Shown: positions 12,241 through 24,345, counted from the stretch's first letter. The stretch is 64,000 bases of DNA from Prostheceraeus crozeri (GCA_907163375.1 CAJQUW010007993.1:310001-374000), one strand, 5' to 3'. A program made the numbers and translations. Notes: a model not told the origin generated them from the letters alone.

Positions 12241-13100
12241 ATGTAGGGTTGTCAGCCGATATTTCACCTGTCATTTTTCTATGAAAGTCGTTTATATATC
12301 TCTAATTCCAAATTAGACGGCCTTAATTGCATGATTAATGCCGTCTAATTTGCTATGATATACCATTGAAGTAGGATCACTTCACCATCCATCTCCGCAT
12401 TCCCAGTGAAAATGGCATTGAGGTGATTCCTATGACCTTTAATTTGGACTCGTAGATATCTCAACCTTGACATACCTTGGTGTTCTGAGCTGCATGGGCT
12501 ATGTGGAAAGTTATCATAGATTTGAGTCTTTTACAGATCAAAATGTTGGATTTTTGATGTCACAGATTTTAGGTTCAGTAACAATGCATATATTACCTTT
12601 CAAATGAGCAGCCTAAATCGTCTGGCGTTACGCGCCGACGATTTAGGCTGTCATTTGAAAGGTAATGCATGTATACTTCAGTACAATTAAAGTTAAAAAC
12701 CTGACATAGAAATAGAATCACAGCTTGCAATCATCAAGAATGTAGCAAGTACGAATATTCTGTTCGTTTACAAAGTGAAGACTGATGAGATTTCATGCGC
12801 CGGGGGTGCATTCTCAATAATGGCAACGCCATGCCACTATCGGGTCTCGTGATTGAGTACTCATAACCTTACACTCGTCATACAAAGAGATACACAACGG
12901 ATGAGTAAAAATTTTAAGACGGTGCTCATTTTTATCAATAAACCGTTCAAAATTGGGGAACCTCGGAATGAGGTTCTCAAAAAAGTGGGCAGGCTCAGCC
13001 CGCCCCCTCCCCCCGAGTGGACCACTGCCAGCAGCTACGTGTTCCCGTTCTTTTTCTTTTACGAACAAGCTTAATAACCGCAGCGGCTTGCCTGCGTCTA
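12241..13100. repeat. non-coding stretch with two hairpin-forming inverted repeats
   Basis: No gene is recognised. A perfect 12-base inverted repeat (AAATTAGACGGC and its complement) surrounds a short loop near 12322-12363. A stronger hairpin follows at 12592-12666: arms of 31 and 30 bases differing by one bulged base, around a 14-base loop that is itself partly self-complementary. Both could be ends or whole copies of small foldback elements, but I could not delimit an element with target duplications. Confidence 0.6.
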
Positions 13101-14684
13101 TTCTTCATTTATGACAAAATGAATCATGAGTCTCAGCAAGCTCTCACATAGTCTGACCGGAACCTGAGAGTTAGCGCAACAAAATGGTATAAATTGAAAC
13201 ACTTTTCAATCTATCTGCGACCTGATGTCGGCAGTGTGAACGGGTCTGAGACCTAGGTCTCAACAGATCTCAGGACATGTCTCAGCGAGCCTCAGCGTCA
13301 ATATTTAACTGAAGGAGTGGCTCATGAAAATGAGGGGCAGCTTTTTTCCTGAGACCTCTCTCTCAAATGTGAACGGGTTGGTCTCAGTCTCAGGTTTGAT
13401 TTGAGGTCAACTCCCAGGTTCTTCTCTCATGTGTGAACGTTGCTTAAAGGATTTTCATAGGAAAAGACAAGCTGCAAGACAAGTTGTTTAAGATCATTTA
13501 TAAAGCTAATGCAAAAATTAGAGATGGGGACGTGGGTCTCATTTTTCACATGGCAATGGATTGTTGGGTACATTTAATTTCATATTAATTTAAATGTAGT
13601 AGGTGCATTCATGGTAGCATGTCGCAACGGTCGGCACTATCCAAACTTTTCAAAAATGATCAAAGATAGAAGCCTCATACTTCAAGTACTTGAACCGCAT
13701 GATCTAGGCTTTTCTGATTTAAGTATGATAGCGGATTTTCAAAGTGACCTTCAAACATCGATGTGCACATATTTGATGAAGGTAAAAAGTTTTGAAATGC
13801 TTCTTCGACGTTTTACAATTATTTTGTTTGTGTGATAACACACAATAAAGCGTATCCACTTTCGCCTTTAGTAGACTATGATGGCACTTTAATAAGCTTT
13901 TTGTTTAGCAGAGATCAGCTATGTACCCAAAATTCTCATTTAGTTCTGATGTCGATGTCCGACATGCAGGCTATTTATCAAATGTCATCAATAGGATAAA
14001 ACAAACTATTGACAAAATGAAGTAAATTAAGAGAAATATTGAGTGTAAACTGTTAAGAGAAGTTGTTGCACCACGTGAAGGCCAACGGCCGAAAATTTAG
14101 TGCAGTTTTTGTATACTTATTTTATTTGAAGGATTATAAAAATTGAAGGATTGGTTTTTCTTTTCTCTTTTAAGAACAAACAAAATAATGGACAGACTCC
14201 TGAAAAATATGATTACATACCTACGTATGTAAAGAGAAAATTTCTAATGGGCTATTTTATAAATTAGTGCTTTGAGGAGAGGAAATAAAAACAGCTTTGG
14301 ATAGATAAATTAAAGATAAATGAATATAAGCAAACATAAAAGATCTATTCATCAGTTTTAAGCAGTGCGTAATCGCCCATTCCGCTAAATGCATATCATA
14401 TAACTATTGGTAAAATTATCGAAATATATTGATGGCTGCGAGAATTATGCTTGAGGAGGGAAGAGGTTTGTCTTTGGATGTATGGTTTCATTTTCCTCTT
14501 CTCTGCTGATATTTTACCGAGTCTCTTAGTACACTTCAGAAAATTGGCAGCTGTATGACGTGAGTTTGAAAGTGCCCATGGAATATTTTATAGGTTTGAC
14601 AGTGCAAGAAGCAGATTTGTCGTTTCATGAGTGAAATTTCCAAATCAAGATGCAATGTGACATATTAATTTGCGGCATTGCTGT
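13101..14684. other. no gene recognised; palindromic GTCTCAG-rich patch
   Basis: At about 13200-13440 the motif TGAGACC / GGTCTCA recurs in both orientations, including the perfect palindrome TGAGACCTAGGTCTCA, and the phrase TGTGAACG appears three times. This resembles the end regions of small DNA transposons, but no pair of termini could be matched. The rest has only short chance ORFs. Confidence 0.4.
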
Positions 14685-14862
14685 TTCAAGTGAAGCTTTG
14701 CCAATTAGTTAGATGGCGTAATTTGTCGAATGTTTCGAATCAAGTGAAGCTTTGCCAATTAGATGCCGTAATGTGTCGAATGTTCCGAATTAAGTGAAGC
14801 TTTGCAATTTCAATAGAATTTTTGCCAATTAGATGGCGTAATTTGTCGAAAGTTTCAAATGA
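14685..14862 (+). repeat. degenerate tandem repeat, about 3 units
   Basis: Three successive units of about 50-70 bases each contain AAGTGAAGCTTTG, then CCAATTAGATG, then CGTAAT, then GTCGAA and GTTTCGAAT or a variant. The third unit carries an extra insertion before CCAATTAG. The units are clearly related but diverged, so this is an old minisatellite-like array. Confidence 0.75.
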
Positions 14863-15179
14863 ATTTTTGCCTTTAAAGTTTGCTTTGTGATGTATTTTTG
14901 CTTGAAATATTCTCAAGCAAAACATTCACCCAAATCATCAAATCATTGTTATATCAGATTAAATTATTTTATCACATTTGTATTTATATTTTTTGTTATT
15001 TTGTTTGTTATATTATTGTTAAATTATTGTTATTACTATTATCATAGTTGGTTTAAAAAGGATGCCGAGAATAATAACTTCACTACATTATTAACAAACA
15101 GTCCCATCACATAACAATGTCATCCATTTGAAGGCAACGCGGGATGTACTCGCAGCTTTACATCTTTCAGAACCAAGCC

Positions 15180-15722
15180 TCAGCCATACCTGGTTGAATT
15201 GCATCCACGGTTCTCTGCCAAGGTAGATAAGTGGATCATTCGCTCCTCGTGGTGTATTGCCAAAAGGTTTGGACGGGCTTCTTCCAAGGATCTTTTCAGG
15301 GACGCCTTGAAGCTACTGATTACATTGTCCACGATATTCATCATTGGGGAGTAGGGAGGAAGCATTCGGACGACTTGGGCGTCTCCCAAAACTCCTTCCG
15401 TTGCTGCTCGCGTGTGCGCAGAGCCGTTGTCGAAGATTACGGGTGCGTCCTCGTAGTCCACAGCAGACACTGCCTGCAAGAACTCACGGAATAGGTCACA
15501 GGTCATGCCACCTTCCCTTAAATGGTGGTGCAATAGCCCTCGACTATTGGACACAGCAAAACATATTGCTAGATTTCGTCCACGCCGACCGTTGACAACT
15601 CGAACGGCCCGCTGACCTACGAGTGCGCGGCCACGAGTACAAGAACAGTACAAATTAGTACCAGCTTCGTCGATGTAGACTAGCTCCTGTCGCTGTATGC
15701 CGTCGTTGCAAATTTGCATCAA
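15180..15722 (-). pseudogene. Tc1/IS630-type DDE transposase, catalytic-domain fragment
   Basis: A 180-codon minus-strand frame contains the catalytic signatures of the Tc1/mariner-IS630 transposase fold. The first Asp is in YIDEAG, the second in VIFDNGSAH, and the third acidic residue is in the LPPYSP...NIVDN block, with about 33 residues between the second and third. The usual PPYSPDLNP is changed to PPYSPMMNI. The N-terminal helix-turn-helix DNA-binding region is absent from the same frame. I found no inverted repeats around it, so it is a decayed or partial cut-and-paste transposase. Confidence 0.75.
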
Positions 15723-16620
15723 TTCACATCTGCAGGTACTTCAGACTATGTATTAGATGATAAGTGTGCGGAAACATGTTTTTGATAGAGATGCTTGAAT
15801 TTCTATGCATATTCATATGAGAGTATTTGCAAAAATGCTTCGCTTATTGATGGAAAAAATGAACATTTGCTGTCCTAACTTATGGAAATCTTTATCAATT
15901 TGCACCCTACAGGTACCTAGGAAAGTTATCTACAAGACACGGGTGCATAAGCGCGTTTTCGACCCAGCAGCTTGAACAGCTATGCGTTTTCATAAGACGG
16001 TAGTTGAAGTAAGTAATCGTTTAGTCATTGTGAAACTCGCAGAATTGTGGCTTAGCTTGTAGAAATCTGCATCCGTTTGCATCTGCAGATAGCTACAAGT
16101 ATTGTTGAACTAGTGACGGGGAAATCTAACCGCTTGGAGAGGACATAATTCAGAAAACATAGTTGATAATGGTGAGAGCCATGCGGAAGGTAAATGCAGT
16201 TAGTAAGACAAAGCTACAGGCTTCAGGTCTGCATGCTAATGCTTAGTCTGATATTTCCGGTATATGTGAAATCATTCCGGTTCTGATATCGATCATCTAT
16301 CACGTCATCACATCAACTTCCTCCGCGTGATATGTGGTTGATGTAGGGCTGGTACTGTCATTCAATTGAATCAGCTGTTACTGGACTGATCGTATAAGGG
16401 AACCCTTGTCGGTGGATCAGGAATTTATCGATTTTTTGCCACGTGATTTCAACGGATCGCTTTTGCGAAATCGTAACGTGATGACTTGCCAGTGTCGCTA
16501 TCCATCGCGTATCTGGATCGCAATCTTCGTTGTTATGTTCCGAAGGTCTGTCTGACCTTGACAAATCAATAGTTATTGAAGTAATTGGAACATGGAAATA
16601 AACTGTTTATCTGAAGTTCG
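15723..16620. other. no gene recognised
   Basis: No long ORF, repeat or RNA gene could be supported here. It may contain the diverged remainder of the transposon whose catalytic fragment lies just to the left. Confidence 0.4.
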
Positions 16621-16623
16621 CTA

Positions 16624-16785
16624 GAATGGAAATTGACTTAAGGTCGCGGCCCATCCGAGGGAACTAAGTTGGGGCATGAATCACCAATGAAAGGCTTCGA
16701 TTTTACTCATGTGACTGATTCTAACCCAATGATACAGACGTTGGCAGGTGCATCTAAGTGAAAATGCGTGCGATTTATGTGCCGT
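16624..16785 (+). mobile_element. SINE fragment without its tRNA head (same family as 43735-44024)
   Basis: The segment aligns with the body of the tRNA-headed SINE at 43735-44024 (minus). Shared blocks include AAATTGACT(T/C)AAGGT, a GGAACTAA(G/A)TTGGG block, GTGACTGATTCTAAC versus ATGACTGATTCTAAC, and the end block AGTGAAAATG(C/T)GTGCGA. The order and spacing are preserved, so these are two copies of one interspersed repeat. The tRNA-like 5' head is missing here, a common 5' truncation for SINEs. Confidence 0.7.
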
Positions 16786-16886
16786 TATTGTGCATTGCAT
16801 GAAGCTTAATTTCCATTCTAGAGGTTTTATTGTTGTCAATTTCTACGAATTGGAACTAAATTTCGTGATGCAAAACTGTAAACTGT

Positions 16887-17079
16887 CACCTCCTAAAATC
16901 GAAGAAATCTGCATCCTAAAGCGCGACACACTAGAATTTTAGGAGGTTGCGTGAAATAGAATGTTGACATACTAAAGAGAGCAATAACCCTAGTGTTCTA
17001 GCCTCCTAAAACGCTTTGCTTTAGGATTTTTTTATTAGTTACGAATAGTGTCTTGCTTTAGTGTGTGATTTAGGAGGTG
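16887..17079. repeat. cluster of alternating CCTCCTAAAA motifs with inverted ends
   Basis: The ends CACCTCCTAAAATC (16887-16900) and GATTTAGGAGGTG (17067-17079) are inverted copies. Between them the motif occurs twice more, as ATTTTAGGAGG (16936-16946) and CCTCCTAAAA (17002-17011), with shorter versions (CATCCTAAAG, CTTTAGGAT). Four copies alternating in orientation over 193 bases could fold into nested hairpins. It lies immediately upstream of a LINE ORF1, so it may be a small foldback element or part of the LINE leader. Confidence 0.6.
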
Positions 17080-17115
17080 CTGGTTTAGAGTGAGCTGCCA
17101 TCTGTCAGTTCGAGC

Positions 17116-17568
17116 TTGCGTCAGAAGATGCCCGATTCACTTAAATTTAGAAACACCAGATCTAACTCCGCACACAACATCACCCTAAATGACATTAAGA
17201 CTTTGATCGAAAAATCAAAATCTGAAATTATTAACTCTTTCAGGGATGAAACGGATAGACTAACAGCCAAGATTAGTGAGTTCGAAGACAGGGTCCCTGT
17301 CCTGGAAAATGAAAACAGTATGTTACGTGAAAGAACGCTAAAAATTGAGAAAGAACTAAGTCTGGTACAAGCTAATGATACGACTCTTGTCAATGAAATT
17401 GCCAAAGAAATGGAGGAAAGGATTCACAGACGTTCAAATGTGATCCTGTCCGGAGTTGAGGAAATTGAAGGCAGGGTTGAAGAAAGAAAGGCTAAAGACA
17501 TTGAAAGTTGGAGAAGAATCTGTTCGTCTGTTGGAGACAAATTTCTATTCAATATTCTATGTTTGTAG
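17116..17568 (+). pseudogene. LINE ORF1-like protein, N-terminal coiled-coil part
   Basis: This frame is open for 150 codons. The middle is rich in Glu, Lys and Leu with heptad spacing (FEDRVPVLENENSML region), predicting a coiled coil. It is followed by ERIHRRSNVILSGVEE, the Arg-rich start of the RNA-recognition segment typical of L1/CR1 ORF1 proteins (compare RR.N.I..GV.E). ORF1 proteins form trimers that coat the element RNA. The ATG at 17128, beginning MPDSLKF, is a more natural start than the earlier ones. The C-terminal half is lost; the frame ends in unrelated AT-rich sequence. Confidence 0.65.
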
Positions 17569-17739
17569 GCTTACTGGAAAATATAGTATATATAGGCTAT
17601 ATATAGATACCAATCTATAGTGAATAATAAGGGAAAATAGAAAGTGATAAACGCCGCCAACCTAAAATGTATTTAATTTATCACTTCAAAAGATCTCTTT
17701 GTAAAAAAATGACTTGTATACGCTGATTTTGAGTCGGAC

Positions 17740-18144
17740 TTGAGCGTATATCCAAAGGAAATTTTAGGACTACACCCCTAAGTATCGCCGAGTGATGGTG
17801 AAGTTATAATTGCTGGAGACGTCAACCAACTTCCTTGTGATGATCTCAGTCAAATCTTGGGCCTTACTCAGGTTGTCAAATCGCCTACAAGAAAGACTTC
17901 AATCCATGACAAGATATTTTTAGACTCTACCTTAATTGATGGTTATGAGTGCCCTGTTGTCAATCCGCGTTTTGGAAATGCTGATGATTGCACTGTTTTA
18001 CTACAGCCAACTTTTTCCAGCAAAATCACCAAAGAAATTCGTAAAATTCACGACTACCAACAAAGTAACATCGACAAGCTTTTTACACGATTTTATGATC
18101 ACACCGTTGCACCTATCAAATTGATCAATACAATAAAAATGTGA
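17740..18144 (+). pseudogene. LINE endonuclease, C-terminal half
   Basis: The frame VIIAGDVNQLPCDDLSQ corresponds to the GDFN box of the exonuclease-endonuclease-phosphatase fold, with Phe replaced by Val. It continues with LGLTQVVKSPTRKTSIHDKIF, matching the usual ..V..PTR....LD.I.. block, and a later N-A-D-D-C where a GDH-type motif is expected. The N-terminal motifs (NAR..., E-T-W) are absent upstream, so the first half is deleted. This domain nicks the target to prime reverse transcription; here it cannot work. Confidence 0.65.
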
Positions 18145-18248
18145 TTATTTCTATGATGTCTTCAACTGGTATCATAATCTCATTCCTTTTTCCTACGCAG
18201 AAATCACCTCTGCTGAATAAGCCGTGGGTCACTGGCAAATTGAAGTGA

Positions 18249-20160
18249 ATGTTCAATCAAAAATTTTCTTTTCGGTCCAACAACTTCGACAAATACCACC
18301 ATTACAAACGGAAAATTAAACAAGAAATTATCCACGCAAAAAGAAGTTGGGCAGAAGACTTGAAATTCTCAAAAGAGGAACTTTTGGAATGTGGCCAGCT
18401 CATTGCTAAATGTCCGATAATCAAGTATTCTCTCGAGAATAATAGGTACGTGGGAGTCACTAGAACAAACGGCTGAAAACTTGAAAATCAGTATTTTACA
18501 AGCATTTTTAGGTGTTCACCTAACTGGTCATGTATCGACGAATTAATCGCGGCTAACAACAATCACCAAACATGGAATGTAAGCATCAGTGTTGCTAAAA
18601 CAGAAAGACTTTTAAGATCTACAAAAGTGAAAAGTCCCGGCAGTGATCACTTATCGTCCAAGATTATTTGACAATGTGCCTCTGTACTTGCTGGTCCTAT
18701 CTCCCATCTTTGTGCATTATCGGTTGAGGAAGGTGTTTTACCAATACATTGGGAGCTTTGTTTTGTGATATCTATTCCTAAACCAAAAGCTAGAAATCTT
18801 CACGACTTCAGACCTATCACACTACTCCCCATAATTTCTAAGATCTTGGAAAAGTATGTGGTGCTCTCGATTGAAGACAGTCTTTTATCACTGTATGGAC
18901 AAAATCAGTATGGGTTCATACTCTCATGCTCGTCGGTATTTGATCATCTACGCTTACATGAGTTTGCGACTAGCCAACTTGAGAACAATGACATCAAGAG
19001 AGTCATGGCCATATCGTTTGACATGAAGAAGGCATTTGACAAATTGAGTCACGAAGCGCTGTTCCTAACTCTTTCGAATTCAAATATTCCAAGCGCCTGC
19101 ATAAGGTGGCTGAAAGATTATTTGAAGATCGCAAGCAGCAAGTTGTACTGGAAAGTAAATATTTCAGCTCCATCACAAACGTTACATCTGGAGTCCCCAA
19201 GGATCAGTTATCGGTCCTTATCTATTCGCTGCGCATGTGGGCACTATTTCGTCATTTCACACCAAAGCCCTAGTCTTAAAATATGCTGACGATGTTATGA
19301 TTCTTTGCTATGTTATGGTTCCTCTTTGATGACTCCATACATAGCAAACTTGATTTTGGTTTCTTAGGTTTCTTATTTTCACCATTTGTTATTTTTTAAG
19401 TTAGCTTCTCGTCAGGTCCATGAAGAACTCTTATTTTAGTTCTTAGATGGTAATATAAAATCGTTTATAAGTAAGAATTTATTTCCCTTCCCGTCTTAAG
19501 TTGAGTCGACTAGCCTTTATTCGTATTTCAGTCCCTACTCTGTACTGGAGTAGGTTGCTCCATGTAGTTAGTATTAATTTGTTTTCATTCGTTCATGACT
19601 TTTAATCACCTAATTATTTACAGGATTCTCCACTAGGATAGTTGCTCAACTTTGGTATCTTCCGTTTCCTGGATCCTTCGAATTTTTTTGACCGTGTCGT
19701 GACTTAATTCGATTGTCCAATCAATCATTCGGATGACTGAAACAACATACTTCAAATCGAAATAAGCTATATGAATTCCTGGTGCTCTCTCAATGGCTTG
19801 GAGCTCAACAGTGATAAAATCAAGGTCATTGCTTTTGGAAAAGAATCACCACCATTCATATTACCAAAGAAAGAACAATCAATCAAATTTCTTGGAATCA
19901 CCTTCCAGCAGAACTTGAAATGGGATTTCCACGTTGATGGAATCTGTAAGATGGCTAGCAGTCGACTATTCATTATTCGTCAGTTAAGAAACATTCTCCC
20001 CAAAAGTGAGCTTATCCAAATATAGCAAGTCTGCGTTCGAAGTATCATGGAGTACATCGCGACGTTTTTGTAGCGCTCAACGAGAAGAATAATGACAAAT
20101 GCGAAAGGATTAACAGAATGGCACACAAATTGATTTGTGATCACAAGTGTAACTGCGAGA
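18249..20160 (+). pseudogene. LINE reverse transcriptase, fragmented
   Basis: Pieces in several frames give the usual LINE series: a basic linker (KIKQEIIHAKRSWAEDL near 18320), the RT fingers (HDFRPITLLPIISKILEK near 18800), the first catalytic Asp (SFDMKKAFDKLSHEAL near 19015), a GVP-like block near 19190, and the catalytic KYADDVMIL near 19278-19304. About 430 bases of unrelated sequence (roughly 19305-19740) interrupt the gene, after which the thumb resumes (SIKFLGITFQQNLKWDFHV near 19880) up to MEYIATFL near 20055. Stops and frameshifts throughout make this a pseudogene. Confidence 0.8.
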
Positions 20161-22940
20161 ATTTCCCTACTATTATTACTACTATTATATACTATTAGTT
20201 TCGCTGGATGATTCCGCCAACTTCACAGACGTGAAATTATGTGATATGGAATCGAAATATGAAGCTGCCCTCTCATAGCTATACTTTCACTATTCCCTAT
20301 ATATTTTCCGAAGGTACGCGGAATTTAATTACTTATCCCTATCCACATGTATGTCCCTTTATGGGATTCTTTTCATTTTTCAGGGAGTCGTGGTAAAACG
20401 CCATTCATATCAATTGATAGGGTATATTTACATAGAAGAAATGCAACATTTCAGTCATTGAAATTAGATAAGCTTTAAACATCGATTTAATAGATAGCAA
20501 AACATAAGAATTGTGAACAAAATACTAAACAATAAAAGCATGCAAATTCATGTAAATATTCATCTCTTTTTGGGATCATGACTGATGCTGATAAAATAAT
20601 CAGTAATATTGAACTTGGTAACTTATTCATTGCCAAATTCAATTTTCTTGACAACTTGGTTGACACTGATGTAGGCCTATGCAAACCCCTCACATGTTAT
20701 ATTCTTCGCTACTGTTTTATCAGCAAATCTGTTTGATCTTAACCTTTTCTTAGAGAAAAGCTACCCCTGTTCAGATAGAATATTGTTTCTGTCAATTTCG
20801 CAGACTCATAATTGGAAAGTACCCTTGTGGCAATGATTTTTGATCATCAAATACAGAAGTTGACTAGTGATTTGTGCTGATGATAGTCTGTTGATGGTAG
20901 TGATGCTCTTGTTTCTCTTTCATTGAAGCATCTAATGCATCTGAGAATCATTTAGTCCTGAAAGAATTGCACAGATCAACTCGCTACTTTCTTATGATGT
21001 TCTGGAGACCCTCAGCAATCGAGTTCAGACTATCTCGTGGTTAGTAGTCTCCATCATATTTTCAACTTTCTGCAATGAACTGTTAATATTCGTTAGTGTC
21101 ACCATCAATGACGCAATGATTCAGCAATGATAATCATAGCTGTTACATCCCTCGTGGCAAATCGTCTTTCCTCGATTGTTTCCTGATTGGTACGCTTTTG
21201 GCTCGATTTGGTGAAATTGAACATAAACATCTGTTGGAGAGATTTTCTTGGATCAAAGCTTCTACCAAAATCAACAGAATAATATCAACTAAAAGACTGA
21301 TTGATAAGGGTCAAAATTGTCTACATCCACCGCAATCTCGCAGCCTGCTCACTATGGAAATGTACGATATATGCGGATCGTTTGAAATGCTCACTAGATA
21401 GAAGAACTCTATAATTATAGCCAGTTTTAGATGTCTTGGTTACCCGGGATAATTTCCGGTAGATAGAGAGATCCAGGAACGGCTTTTGTCGCATGATAGA
21501 TGGGATATAAATCAATAAACGTTCTATTTCTCAGGAGACATCAAGTTTTTCCCTCAGGCCTGCGACCACCTGTAATAGATCGCCACCCTGACGAAGTACT
21601 TGAAAAATAGACCGCCCACAGAACTAGACTGATCGTTCCCAAGTCGTTGTAACTGAAATAGTCAAACAATCTAATTCTGTGAGAGCGCCACTTCCTGTAT
21701 ATTTGCTTGTGCAAGGTCTGCTCGATATGTGATGTGTTATTGCCACTTCTTCATGTGTCCTTGTATCTTATGAATGCATCTTTGACCTCTTTATTTACAA
21801 TTGCTCTAAATTGATTATTACGAGTTAGTGCCTGCAATGTTAATCACTAATCAGAATCTGTGTCGCTGATCATCTTCCTTTCTTTATAGGCAGTCATCTT
21901 GCCTGCAAAAGATGCTAGACAGATATGCATCTAGAACACCATCTTGCTGAGTGTTGAGCCTTTATTGCTAATACATGTGTACGGACGAAATAGGCCTAAA
22001 TTGTTATTGTAAATAATACTCATAAGTCAATTGATTGAACATCAATTAAATATGCATTGAATGTTAGTTGTTCAATATGTATCTAAAATATTTCGGAGAT
22101 TCAGTAAAGCATTTAGTCCATAGAGTGTCGACTCAGAAAAGTGTCTGTATACAGTGAAAATTTTTACATCAAAAGATTCAGTTTTTTAACGGAAATTACG
22201 TTCCTGTAGTCCAAAAAATTATTTGAGCAGTTTTTAAAGAACTACATTTTTGCAAATTTATATACTACCGACATGACGTCCCTTTACAAGTAGTATGAAA
22301 CAAGTTGGATATCAAATAGAATGAATATTTGCTAATAAACATCCTAGCTAAGCGAAAATTAAGCTGATGATCTAGGAAATTTCATGAACTCCTAGATAAT
22401 GCAGTAGTAATGTGGTAATAGTAATGTAAAGTATTAACTAGTAACTAGTTATAGTAATGTGAACTCATTAGCATCTTTCAAAGTTAAGTATGATAAGCTT
22501 CCTTGATTGTGATGTTTTGCTCTTTCAGTGTCAGTTTGCGATATGATCACGCTTCAGAAAATTATCTTATTGTAATAAAGCTGAGCTTTCAGTGAACTCA
22601 TCGAATTTCTTATTTTACAAACTATTAAACTTTCTTATTTAACGACTCTCCAAGTTGACGTGATATGGAGGATTTGTGAAAAACTATTCCTTATTCTGTA
22701 TTGATATTATTATCAGTAAAATTCGTTTACATTTCTCCAAACGTGTAAAAACTGCATACATGTATCTCACATTGGTACTGGGTCTCGACCTGGCATCGAC
22801 TCATGTTCATTTTATGAAATCGAAACTGTATATACATTGGGGATTTAATAGATGCTGAGTTAATAAAGATGCCCTGCCTAATATACTGACTCTATGATTT
22901 AGTTATTTCATTTAGTTATTAGTAAAGCATTTAATCAACT
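20161..22940. other. no gene recognised
   Basis: About 2.8 kb of AT-rich sequence with short, overlapping chance ORFs on both strands. I looked for transposase, RT, tRNA and inverted-repeat signals and found none that hold up. Confidence 0.5.
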
Positions 22941-22949
22941 GCCGACCAT

Positions 22950-24345
22950 TTTACCGGTGCTGGTGGGCGAAGTTCAACAGACGGTCGAACAAGCGAGGAA
23001 AGATTGTGTACTCGACCTGGAAAACATCGAATCACAACTGCTTGAAGCAGGAGATGGAAATCTTTGAGCGGCCATGGCCAACCATTTTAGCCTCTACATG
23101 ACTCAGCAAAAGATCCCCGACCAATGGGAAACGTCTAAAACAGTGCTGTTTTTATAAAAGGGCGACCAAGAACAGCTCAACAACTACCGACCAATCGCAT
23201 TGCTGATGCCCACCTATAAGATATTCACCAAAGTACTGTTCAACAGAATTACCAAACAGTTAGATGAACAGCAACCACCTGAGCAAGCTGGTTTCAGATA
23301 CGGCTACAGCACTATGGACCATGCCCACGTGCTTAACCAACTTCTGGAGAAGAGCCGCGAGTACAATATTCTACTGGTGATGGCCGTCGTCGACCACGAG
23401 AAAGCCTTCGACAGCGTCGAGATCAACGCTATGTTGGTCGCCCTGCAGCAACAAGGAATAGGTAGCGAATATATCACACTGCTACAGGAATTAAACAAAG
23501 ATTGCAACACTGATATCCCCTTGTTCGATAGGCCATTCAACATCACAATCGACTGAGACGTTAAGCATGTCGTCCCCATCTCACCCAAGCTGTTCAATGC
23601 CTGTCTCGAGCACGTGTTTCAACAGCTCGATTGGGATGAGACGGGCATCAAGATTAATGGACGCTGACTCAATCACCTGAGCTTTGCCGATAACATCGTA
23701 TCGGTCATCCACTCGGTAGCAGACGTACAGCGGCGTCTCGTTTAGCTCGATCTGGCAGGCGCTGCCGTCGGACTGAAGATCAACATGGCCAAGACCAAGT
23801 GGATGTGCAACACTCATGGCGCCAACAACACCATCACTGTTGGCCAGCATACAATCGAACACTTCAACAGCTATGTCTATCTCGGTCAGAAACTGACCAT
23901 GGAACATGCGATCGGCCGCGAGTTGGCGACTAGAAGGAAGGCCGCCTGGATCAGTTACGCTTCCATCGCAGAGGCGGTCAGCAACAAAATCAATCCTAGC
24001 ATCAGGGCTAACCTGTTCAACAGCTATGTGATACGGGCTCTGCTCTACAGGTCAGAAACATGGTCGACGACTTCAGCCGACCGGCGGAAACTGGCCGTCA
24101 CTCAGCGCGCGATCGAACGCTACATGCTGGCTTCAGATGGATCGACCGGATCAGCAATGAGCGGCTGCTGACGATAACCGGGGTGGCGAACGTGGTCGAC
24201 TTGGCCGACAAAGCAAATGGGAGATGGGCCGGACATCTCGCTCATGGATGGACAATCGGTGGACGCGGTTGGTGACCTAGTAGGTGCCGATCGTGAGAAG
24301 CATGCCATTGTCGATGTGCTCAATAACTTACGCAAATAAATAGCT
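22950..24345 (+). pseudogene. RTE-clade LINE, 5'-truncated and dead
   Basis: The region is noticeably richer in GC than its flanks. It reads as an RTE-type RT: NYRPIALLMPTYKIFTKVL, QPPEQAGFRYGYSTMDH, VVDHEKAFDSVE (first catalytic Asp), then SFADNIV where FADD is expected (the second catalytic Asp is Asn), then VYLGQKLTMEHAIGREL and RRKAAW. This wording is typical of RTE elements rather than CR1. In-frame stops occur near 23064, 23155, 23554, 23665 and 23741. The endonuclease is missing. The 3' end fades into an A/T-rich tail near 24345. Confidence 0.8.

Larger units (their letters stand above)
17100..20160 (+). mobile_element. CR1/Daphne-like non-LTR retrotransposon, broken, two-ORF type
   Basis: The order is an ORF1-like coiled-coil protein (17116-17568), the C-terminal half of an apurinic-type endonuclease, a linker, reverse transcriptase, and a C-terminal segment fading out near 20160. 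The architecture and RT wording match the element at 44280-46121, so both belong to one LINE group. I place it with CR1-type elements (Jockey superfamily), possibly Daphne. Many stops, a deletion of the N-terminal endonuclease half and a roughly 430-base non-coding insertion inside RT show it is long dead. Confidence 0.8.

Noticed and set aside
13190-13445. A complete MITE built on GTCTCAG palindromes
   Set aside because: Many short palindromic motifs, but no matched pair of termini or flanking duplication could be found.
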